From Phialocephala subalpina (taxonomy: Eukaryota; Ascomycota; Leotiomycetes; Helotiales; Mollisiaceae), in NCBI GenBank assembly GCA_900073065.1, contig FJOG01000015.1, forward strand, positions 1,205,781 through 1,222,774: 16,994 nt of DNA. The letters run 5' to 3'. The notes below the pieces were generated by a model. It did no database searches and was not told where the DNA came from. It saw nothing but the letters and a program-made list of their open reading frames with translations. Positions 1-7,516 of the stretch are shown here, piece by piece. The translations under genes and the position numbers were made by a program. How positions within the stretch are numbered: position 1 is the stretch's first letter; each line of letters opens with the position of its first letter.

Positions 1-470
1 AAAATTTATAAAATTAAAAATATAAATTATTTATATAAAGTTTAATAAAATTTTAATTTTAATTTTAATTTTTTTATTTATATATATTGAATAATTAAAT
101 TTCGAAATTCGAAATTTTAATTTATATATAATTTTATAATAAACTAATTATAAATTAATAATTTCTATTCAATTTAATATAATTATTCTCAAAATATAAA
201 TAAAGAAAAGAAAAGAATATAAATAAAAAAAACTTTTTAAAATAAATAAAATATTTCAAATTAATTTAATATTTATATTATATATAAAATTAATTTAAAA
301 ATTAAATTTTTTTATATAAATTTTTAATAAAATCATTATTTTTAATATAAATAATAAGTAATAAAAAGTAATAATCGAAATAAATAAAGTTTATTTTTTC
401 CAAAGTTTATTCTAATAAAAAAACTGAAATATTATTACTAAGAGATATTAGACCCGCAAATATAGCGATA
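1..470. other. AT-rich block, RIP-like, no gene
   Basis: Nearly all bases here are A or T, with only scattered G or C, and composition turns normal within about 60 bases around 440-500. No open frame of useful length survives on either strand. Blocks like this in filamentous ascomycetes usually come from repeat-induced point mutation of transposon copies (C to T in CpA context), which leaves TpA-rich DNA. That origin is inferred; no transposase or reverse transcriptase trace, terminal repeat or target duplication can be read. A TTCGAA word occurs twice in a near-palindrome at about 101-121. The block probably continues to the left of the window. Confidence 0.7.
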
Positions 471-1982
471 CCCGGGATTACTTTTAATAGTATAAATTTT
501 TTCAAGTCCCCGATTACGCCAGCTACGCCACATTGAGATCACACAACCTGGGCAATTAGAGTTTTGGGAAATCATAGAGGATGAGGCGGATCCCTAGGAC
601 TGGCACGCTCTGATAACAGGGAGGGAACGACTTCTGCAGAATTTTAAACTTTAACCTTAATTAGAGTTGGATGAGTTCCGAGCTCAACAAGCGTTCGCTG
701 GACTGGCGACCCAAGATCACATTTGTGGCATTGGTCGTGGACGGGATGAAGTTGATGGGAGGATTGAAGCTGGCTCTTCCGAAACCTAGCAAAGCCGAAC
801 ATTGACAGGAGTTATGGCACCTACATCTTCGAGTCAAAGTTGTTGTTAGGGAGGAGGTACACGCATTCTTCGCTGTAGAATCCTTGGGCACGCTGGGCTG
901 TTTGACAATTGGTACAGTTTCGGTACATTGGCACATTGCCAGGCAAGTGGGAACTTGGGTGTTACTATCAGTCCGAGTAACTTTCCGTGTCCGCAACTCC
1001 TTCGTACGATTAGGCAGCTGACAGGGCATATTTTACCTCAAGGAGGCAAGCTTGCGAGACGATGATCTTTCTCTGACTATAGTGACACAACGCATCTACA
1101 TCACTCTCTTCATCCTCACTCGCCTCGCCCTCCTATTTTCGTCCTCGGTCTCTTCGTCCCCACTTTAATCATCTTCACCACCTTCCTCCTCACTATCTCT
1201 AGAAATAGCGAGATTGGAGTCTATATCGAGCCAACCTAGCCTCGGTGGAACTTGACATGAAGTCGCATATCTTACCTTCCGCGAGTCTAGTGACACTGAT
1301 TCTATGCTGAAGTCGATCGAACAAGGTACGGCTAGACTTTGACACTGGCGCCGGGAACAGGAATGATAAGAGATTCCGCAGATCTTGAGATGTACAACTT
1401 GTCTTGAAGTTCGACTGGGCAACTGAGAGTTCATGCGGGAAGGGACAATGTTACCGCGACGAGGAAGCAGCCATCTGAAATACCTGTTCGAAGTTTTGTT
1501 GATGGCGTCCTGAATCGTAAGTCGGTGGCATTTTTGTACCTTGGTTTAGGAAGCTGAGTGAAAGACGGAAGTTTGGTCACTGAAACTGCAACATAGACCT
1601 GAACTGAGAACGCACATTGGAAGTTTTAAAGGGGCCTCAAAGGGCAAATGAATTTCTCTGCAGCCTAACGCTAGCAGCATGGAACAATCTGAACGTCAAA
1701 AACAAATAAAGAAAAGGGGTATTGTAGCGTATTCCGCATTCCTCCTGCATTGTATTTCATCCCTTCCATCCCATCAATGATCCAGACTGTCCAGTCACTC
1801 CTACTATGCAATTTGAATCGAACCATCTTGAACTCGATAAAAAAACGAATCGAAAAGACAAAAAAGACGCTTTGTGGTGTATGTTGAAACTCCAGCAATG
1901 AAACACAAACTCCGCGCAATGGGTTTCGAAGTACCAATATTCGCTCGTCAAGCCACCTTCAAACGTCAAAAATGAAGAGAGC
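471..1982. other. 1.5-kb stretch with no supportable gene
   Basis: Base composition is normal but no convincing gene is visible. On the minus strand, one frame that starts with an ATG at 1531-1529 and runs to a stop at 646-644 contains four open pieces: 1450-1202, 1132-1013, 961-824 and 811-647. They carry protein-like composition, including an acidic Glu/Asp/Ser run and two CxxC pairs. They are separated by stop codons, about 14 in 296 codons, which is what chance would give. It may be a decayed gene beside the AT-rich block, a multi-exon gene I could not resolve, or noise. Bases 1532-1982 are the downstream flank of the large minus-strand gene and show nothing specific. Confidence 0.4.
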
Positions 1983-4900
1983 TCAGCCTTTTCTAAATAA
2001 CCTCTTCGTGCCTCCAACTCTATCCATCTCTCCGAAACTCGTCTTTCGCTCACGATCCCGGTCGAGCTTTTCTTTCTTCTCTTTCTCTGCACTGGCAAGT
2101 CGAACTTTCTCCTTCATACTCTCGACCCATTCCTGATCTCGCTCACTGATCACTACTTTCTTGCTCTTTGGTCCGGCGAGACCGAGAGAGCTATCTTCTT
2201 CTGTCCAGCTGAGGCGGGAGCTGCGACCACTGGGACCAGTGCCACTGTTGCTGCTGGAACTAGCTACGCTGGCGACTGAGGGTGGAGTCTCGAAGGCACG
2301 ACGAGTGGCAATGGGTAGAGGTGTTGATGGACTGCGAGTGTCATTGATGCGGGTGGGAATGGGTGAAGGATCGTTGGCCCCGATTGACTTTCTGGTCTTT
2401 CGGACATTCAGACTACTTCCTGGTCGTTCTCGTTCCATCACACTGAATGATCTGGGCTGAGGGGTGTCTCGTCCGCTACCACGAACAGTGGATGTGGCTG
2501 ATGAGATGGAGACGGCTCGTGGTGGTAAGTCCTGGATCTCAACCTTGTCTCCGGCATCTGCTGCTGAGCGACGACCGTGATGACTGGCGTATTCTTTCAG
2601 ATACTCGCCGAGATCTGCCCACCCACCACCGACGCGGACCATGACTCGCTCGCCATGTTCACCAACAAGTCGAACGAATAGCTTGATTGGTGCTTCACCT
2701 GTAGATCGTGACAGGTGATACAGCTTGATCTCTGGGTTGCCGTTGTATGTTCGCGTGCGTTGACCGGTCTTCGCGAAAGCAGGTGCGAGCGTGAACTGTG
2801 GCCCAGGGGTTGGAGCACGAGAGTATGTTGTACTTGTGCTGTAGTTGCTCAAGCTTGAACTTGGACGCAGGTTTGGAGTGACGGAGCGTCTGGTCTTCTT
2901 TGGTCGCAGGGTCTGCGACGTGAAGGGAGTACCGTCTGGCTCTGAAGTTAAACGAATCCTAGCTGGAATGCTCTCCAGGAGTGAGCTGATTTGCTGTTGG
3001 ATCTGTTCATCAGTAGTGGCCTTCTTAGGGCTCGACACCATCGGTGCGGTGGTTAGGTCAAGGTTCGCGAATACTGGCGCATCGACAGGTGTTGATGGTG
3101 CTGTGTTGGAGTCCGGTGGGAAGAGATTGGGGCTCTTCAGAATCTGGAGTGAGCGTTTTGGCGACATTCTGGGTGCTGGCGCGGGAGAGTCGGGTGGGCT
3201 GTCGTAAGAGTTCCTATCGCGAAGTCCGATACGGCCAGCAGATGGAGAAACTTCATCCTTCTCGTTGAACGACGACTTGAGGAAGCTGACTTCGAGTGGA
3301 GAAGCCATTGGCGATGATGGTGGTTCACTGGCTCGGCATTTGATAACGGTTGATGCTTCAGATGAGATGCTGTCTCTTCGGGGGATCGAGATACGGCGCA
3401 CACCATTGTTGATGAGGCTGATCGAGGTCTTGCGTGCGAGAATTGGCTCGGGAGGACGTTCGACCTCTCCCTCCTCGGCAAAGCTGTCACAAATTTCGCA
3501 GGCTCCGTCACTGCTCGGTGATATCCTCCTCTGAATTGCGGTCATGCCACGTGGGCTTGATACAAATGGTGACCCAGGTGAAGGAGGACCATTTGCTGAC
3601 GGTATAGCCTCATCAATTTTGATCGCAGGTTTGGAGGGAGTGGTGGGTTCACTGCCGTTGACAGGAGAGCGTGCGCTTTTGATAGGCGAGAAGACAGGCT
3701 GGAAGTATTCGGCAGGCTCGGCTTCTTGTATCTCTGGTGTTGGATCTGTTGTTGGGTACCCGAGAATTGCGGACGAAGCGCTGTTGCGGGACTTGGTTGG
3801 CGAACCTTCTATCGAATCCAGGCGATCGTTGTCTAGATCGTCGGAAGGATGGACGTCTTCGTCATTAGAAGAATTGATGACTACCCAGCCATCCTCATTT
3901 GACTTGGAGATGGCCTGGCTGGAGGCAAGTAAGTCATGGGCGCCGTCCGGGGGGAACAGGAGTTTGACAGGACTGCGGGGTCGCGTGCTTGTGCCTTTGG
4001 GAGATCTGTTGTCTTGGGCGTCTAGGGAAAAGTCATGCTGAGAAGATCTTGACGACTGCGTTCTTTCCACACTCGAGGTATGCGGCGAGGACGATGCGCG
4101 GCGGATAGCGTTGGCAAATGCATGACCAAAGCGGGGAATCTTCTGACTTGGTGGAGTGACGGGCCCCCTGGGCTCCACACTTTTGGACTTGGTAGGGCTT
4201 GTTGGAGATAGGGATTCCACTGGGGAAGGGCGGTCGTTGAGGTGTATTGGCGAATCTAAAACAACTTGCTTCGCATGGCTGTCGTAGTCCAGTCGTGTGT
4301 CGTCGGACGGGGAAAGAAAGAGCGGTGCCGAGCTTTCATCAACACCATCGTAAGGAGCGTAGCTAGTGACACTGGGTTTGACAGCATCGAAGAAGTTTGA
4401 GCTTTGCGTGGACACTTCCGTACTTGTACTAGAGCCCATTGCAGCTCTCGCACCTTTTCGTAACGATGCGGATTCGTCAACATCCTGGAGATCTGCACAT
4501 ATAGTGCATTCTGGTGCTTGTCTTGATGCTCCATCTTCTGCATCTCGCGTAGCGGCTTGCGACCCCTGAGCTTCTTCCTCTCGCCTGGGGACCTCTGAAT
4601 CCCTTTCTGCCTGCAGTCTAGCGGGTTCCATTCGTGCATCTTCGGAAGCCTTCCGTCTCGCTGTTTCAGATACTGCTGCCTCCTCCGCCTCACGTTGAGC
4701 TTGGATCCGGACTCTCTCTGCATCTTCTTCGTCTTTCTCCGCTTTTCGTTTTCTGGCATCTTCCTCGGCTTGGATGCGGGCAGCTTCTGCCGTAAGAGCT
4801 TCAGCAGCTTTTTTTGGAGCCTGTTCTTCTGCAAGTTTGACTTCGATGGCGTCATTCTCGGCCTTCAGTCTGGCACGCTCAGCAGTTTCGGCCTCCTCCG

Positions 4901-6827
4901 CTTCGCGTTGGGCTTGCAACCTCAATCGTTCCGCAGCCTCTGCCTCCAACTGGGCCATTCGAATGGCAGCTTCTTGAGCCTCCTGTTCGGCGGCGAGTCT
5001 GGCTTCCTCGGCCTCCTGTTGAGCTTTTCGTGCTGCGGCTTCTTTGGCTTCCTGCTCAGCCTGTCGTCTGGCAGCATTCTGGGCCTCTCGCTCTGCTTCG
5101 AGTCTGGCAGCTTCAGCAATTTCTGCTTCAACTTGGGCTTTCCGAATTGCGTTGTCTTCAGCATCTTTCCGTGCCTTCAACCGAGTAGCTTCAGCGGCCT
5201 CCTCCTCGGCCTTTCGCCTAGCAAGATCCTGAGCCTCATGCTCTGCTTTCCGTCTAGCTGCTTCAGCCAACTCTACTTCGAGTTGCTGTTTTCGGATTGC
5301 CTCTGCTTCGGCATCTTTCAAGGCCTGCAATCGAACTGCCTCAGCATGCTCAGCCTCTTGCTGTGCCTTTGTACGAGCAGCTTCTGCAGCCTCCTCCTCG
5401 GCTTTTCGTCTGGCGAGATCCGCAGCCTCTTGCTCTGCTTTCTGTTTGGCGCTTTCTTCAGCTTCTCGTTGAGCTTGGATTCGAGCTTCCTCGGCCTCTG
5501 CAGCTTTGTGTTCTGCTTCCAGTCTTGCCGCCTCGATGGCTTCCGCTTCCATCTGCGCCTTCAGTCTCGCGGCTTCCTCAGCATCTTTCTCGGCTTGCAA
5601 TCGAGCGATTTCTGCTGCTTCAGCTTCCTGAGCCTCCTTTTCTGCTCTCCACCTGGCCTCGTCCTCTGCTTGCTGGCGAGCTATTCGTTCTGCTTCTTCT
5701 TTTGCCTGCTGTTCAGCTTTCCGTCTGGCAGTTTCGGCCTCTTGCTCGTCTCGTAGTCGTTGTGCATCCTCTTCCTCTTTCCGTTTCTTGGTCAGTTTTG
5801 CCCATTCTCCCTCTCGAACTTTCCGGTCGGCAGCAACATCCCAATTTCCGTAGTCATTTTCAATAACCTCCATCCTGTCCAGCCAAATATCAGGAAGGGT
5901 ATCCTGTCTTCCCTCCAATGTGTCCAAAAGGAAATCCAAGTTCTGGCCGAGTGTAGTGACCTTCTCCCGTAGAACATTTCGCATAACAGTAAACGTCTCT
6001 CTCGACAGGTATTCCTCATTGGCGGTAGGCGTTCGAATGGCGTTCCAACCACTTTTCAATGCAACTTCGATGTCCTCCAAAGCCAGCAGAAGTGGAGGAA
6101 CTTTCCGTAGCACGCTCAGCCGTATACTCCATACATCCATTAGACGCATCAATCTGCTGAGGTTCGGCAAAGACTGCAGCACTGTAGACGTGACAATCGC
6201 CGTGAAATCGTCCATTTTCGTGTATGAGGAGAGGAACTGGGGAGTTGGCGCATTCGAACCAGAGGACGAGGGGCGAGACCGAGGGGAGAAATGGGTATCG
6301 AGCACTTGGCGCTTGATATCCTCCACGTTCAGGTCTTCCATATCTGCCTGTATCTCGTCGATTCGGACCTCGTAGCGATCCACCTCTTCGGCTAAGAGAC
6401 TCCCAATGTACTTCAGCGCGTCACCGTTTGTCATGCCCGTTTGCTCGTAGCTATTCTGCCTGCTATTATGGTCGACAAATGGATCCGAGAGCTTCCGTCT
6501 CTTTGTAGCTGGCATCTCGAAGCCTATAGAGCCTCCTTCGGCCGGCCAAGGCCAATTCGATAACTCCTCGACCCATTCCTGTATCTTCTTCGATGCCATT
6601 GTAGCTCGTAGACCGAAGGCGCGCTCGCTCGTGGAGGCAGCTTCGATACTGGCTTTTAATTTGCCGGAGGGGTTTGTGAAGGCTTCGAGGGTGGTCGCGG
6701 GTGACAGATCAGACAACAGATCATCTGCGAATCGTTTTCGGGTAGGGGATTGGGAGGCATTGCGCACATGCATTCGTGGAGGCGTGAATCGCGGTGTATT
6801 AGGGGAAAAGAGTGGCGAGTTGTCCAT
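1983..6827 (-). CDS. GAS2/GAR-domain protein with very long charged helix (1614 aa)
   Basis: Intronless gene; the ATG at 6827-6825 begins MDNSPLFSPNTPRFTPPR and the stop is TGA at 1985-1983. Domain order: residues 1-40 basic and Ser/Pro-rich; about 40-330 helical, with conserved-looking KRFADDLLSDLSPATTLEAF and IQEWVEELSNWPWP; about 345-770 an uninterrupted Ala/Glu/Arg/Lys-rich helix of 11-14-residue units; about 775-1350 disordered, with many SP/TP sites and two CxxC motifs (CTIC near 774, CEIC near 1110). Residues about 1357-1413 form a GAS2-related (GAR) domain, recognisable from IKLYHLSRS and VMVRVGGGWADLGEYL. The tail to 1614 is basic and ends in a short charged helix. GAR domains of the GAS2/spectraplakin families bind microtubules, so I infer a cytoskeletal linker that holds a microtubule-binding end away from its N-terminal part. 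No calponin-homology domain is visible, unlike animal GAS2. The plus-strand frames over the repeat are shadows. Family assignment is firm for the GAR domain; the cellular role is inference. Confidence 0.85.
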   Translation of the reverse strand: MDNSPLFSPNTPRFTPPRMHVRNASQSPTRKRFADDLLSDLSPATTLEAFTNPSGKLKASIEAASTSERAFGLRATMASKKIQEWVEELSNWPWPAEGGSIGFEMPATKRRKLSDPFVDHNSRQNSYEQTGMTNGDALKYIGSLLAEEVDRYEVRIDEIQADMEDLNVEDIKRQVLDTHFSPRSRPSSSGSNAPTPQFLSSYTKMDDFTAIVTSTVLQSLPNLSRLMRLMDVWSIRLSVLRKVPPLLLALEDIEVALKSGWNAIRTPTANEEYLSRETFTVMRNVLREKVTTLGQNLDFLLDTLEGRQDTLPDIWLDRMEVIENDYGNWDVAADRKVREGEWAKLTKKRKEEEDAQRLRDEQEAETARRKAEQQAKEEAERIARQQAEDEARWRAEKEAQEAEAAEIARLQAEKDAEEAARLKAQMEAEAIEAARLEAEHKAAEAEEARIQAQREAEESAKQKAEQEAADLARRKAEEEAAEAARTKAQQEAEHAEAVRLQALKDAEAEAIRKQQLEVELAEAARRKAEHEAQDLARRKAEEEAAEATRLKARKDAEDNAIRKAQVEAEIAEAARLEAEREAQNAARRQAEQEAKEAAARKAQQEAEEARLAAEQEAQEAAIRMAQLEAEAAERLRLQAQREAEEAETAERARLKAENDAIEVKLAEEQAPKKAAEALTAEAARIQAEEDARKRKAEKDEEDAERVRIQAQREAEEAAVSETARRKASEDARMEPARLQAERDSEVPRREEEAQGSQAATRDAEDGASRQAPECTICADLQDVDESASLRKGARAAMGSSTSTEVSTQSSNFFDAVKPSVTSYAPYDGVDESSAPLFLSPSDDTRLDYDSHAKQVVLDSPIHLNDRPSPVESLSPTSPTKSKSVEPRGPVTPPSQKIPRFGHAFANAIRRASSSPHTSSVERTQSSRSSQHDFSLDAQDNRSPKGTSTRPRSPVKLLFPPDGAHDLLASSQAISKSNEDGWVVINSSNDEDVHPSDDLDNDRLDSIEGSPTKSRNSASSAILGYPTTDPTPEIQEAEPAEYFQPVFSPIKSARSPVNGSEPTTPSKPAIKIDEAIPSANGPPSPGSPFVSSPRGMTAIQRRISPSSDGACEICDSFAEEGEVERPPEPILARKTSISLINNGVRRISIPRRDSISSEASTVIKCRASEPPSSPMASPLEVSFLKSSFNEKDEVSPSAGRIGLRDRNSYDSPPDSPAPAPRMSPKRSLQILKSPNLFPPDSNTAPSTPVDAPVFANLDLTTAPMVSSPKKATTDEQIQQQISSLLESIPARIRLTSEPDGTPFTSQTLRPKKTRRSVTPNLRPSSSLSNYSTSTTYSRAPTPGPQFTLAPAFAKTGQRTRTYNGNPEIKLYHLSRSTGEAPIKLFVRLVGEHGERVMVRVGGGWADLGEYLKEYASHHGRRSAADAGDKVEIQDLPPRAVSISSATSTVRGSGRDTPQPRSFSVMERERPGSSLNVRKTRKSIGANDPSPIPTRINDTRSPSTPLPIATRRAFETPPSVASVASSSSNSGTGPSGRSSRLSWTEEDSSLGLAGPKSKKVVISERDQEWVESMKEKVRLASAEKEKKEKLDRDRERKTSFGEMDRVGGTKRLFRKG
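4500..5795 (-). repeat. Imperfect coding repeat: Ala/Glu/Arg/Lys helix units
   Basis: Inside the GAR-domain gene, units of about 33-42 bases encode patterns such as ARRKAEEEAAEA. A higher-order repeat is visible: the piece encoding DLARRKAEEEAAEA recurs at roughly 5190-5254 and 5380-5445, about 190 bases apart. Three successive larger blocks (63, about 50 and about 60 residues) each end in a variant of IRKAQVEAEIAEA. Unit lengths mix 11, 12, 13 and 14, so there is no strict heptad. This fits a stable single alpha-helix better than a regular coiled coil, though neither is proven. The array probably grew by unequal exchange and may vary in copy number between strains. Confidence 0.75.
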
Positions 6828-7419
6828 TTTTGCTGTGGGTCAGTATCTTCTTTCTCGTTGCCAATCTTCCGCATTGCTCAAAATTGCGCGCACATCGGAG
6901 TTCTTGAGGATTCGGAGGAGTACAGCATCATCGTAGGACAAAGTAACTGGTGCTGCGAGGGCGTTTGAGGTGTTCTTTCATAGGCGCCTGAATGTCCGGT
7001 CGGGAGGTTGCAGCATGGCTGAATGTGAGGAACCGGTGTTTAAGACATGCAGAAACTGGAGGGGATTTGAAAGACCTTTAGAAATGTGAAGCATCACAAG
7101 CTTCATGAGACAGTAACGAGCGTTGGTAATAGGAGTTGGGAGTTATGTACAGGGACACGAAGAGTTGACGACGTGACGTGCTGCAGATAGATTCGCTACT
7201 TGGCGATCTTTATGCGACAGGGGTATGAGAGAGGGTGAAAATAGAACCTACATTTTTATATCCACATCGTTAATTTTTCTGGAAGAGAAACAAATTTCTA
7301 AGACTCTTTTCAAATCTTTATATCATCTAAAAGTATAATCTGTAATCTCACCAACGGCTGCATGGTGATGTGCAGAGAGGTCCGATCACGGTGTTTGAAA
7401 AGCTGCAGGCCACTTTGAG

Positions 7420-7424
7420 CCAAT
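7420..7424 (+). promoter_or_regulatory. CCAAT box upstream of homoaconitase
   Basis: A plus-strand CCAAT pentamer, in the context GAGCCAATGAGAAG, sits 93 bases before the proposed homoaconitase ATG. This is a normal position for the fungal HAP/CBC complex, which also regulates iron-using proteins in several fungi. A pentamer occurs often by chance, so function is only suggested. Confidence 0.35.
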
Positions 7425-7498
7425 GAGAAGCGAGCCGAATCTCTGACCAAAAAATAAATCCTGGGGAAGATTTCGTCCCAGCATCAACACCGCAGTTG

Positions 7499-7505
7499 TG
7501 AGTCA
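7499..7505 (+). promoter_or_regulatory. Gcn4/CpcA-type site TGAGTCA
   Basis: The perfect palindromic consensus TGAGTCA lies 11 bases before the proposed homoaconitase ATG. Gcn4 and its filamentous-fungal orthologue CpcA/CPC1 bind TGASTCA upstream of amino-acid biosynthesis genes, including lysine genes, during amino-acid starvation. The match is exact and the gene is a logical target. The very short distance to the ATG implies a short 5' untranslated region or a site just downstream of transcription start. Confidence 0.5.
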
Positions 7506-7516
7506 ATGGACACAAG

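Larger units (their letters stand above)
6828..7516. promoter_or_regulatory. Divergent intergenic promoter region
   Basis: These 689 bases separate the start of the minus-strand GAR-domain gene from the start of the plus-strand homoaconitase gene, so they must hold both 5' untranslated regions and both promoters. A TATA-like run (TTTTTATATCC) lies near 7253-7263, and a CCAAT box and a Gcn4-type site lie closer to the homoaconitase start. No open frame here looks like a gene. Confidence 0.6.

Noticed and set aside
1..470. Mitochondrial or centromeric insert
   Set aside because: No mitochondrial gene fragment, satellite period or tandem array is visible; RIP-type decay is the simpler reading.
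661..1029. 122-codon minus-strand frame with many Cys and Thr
   Set aside because: Composition is unconvincing and another frame over the same bases looks more protein-like; neither is clear.
4695..5756. 353-codon plus-strand frame rich in Leu, Ser, Phe and Cys
   Set aside because: It is exactly antisense to the Ala/Glu/Arg/Lys repeat of the GAR-domain gene. Its composition is the mirror of that repeat and it starts inside it, so it is a shadow; the same holds for the 189-codon frame at 5297-5866.
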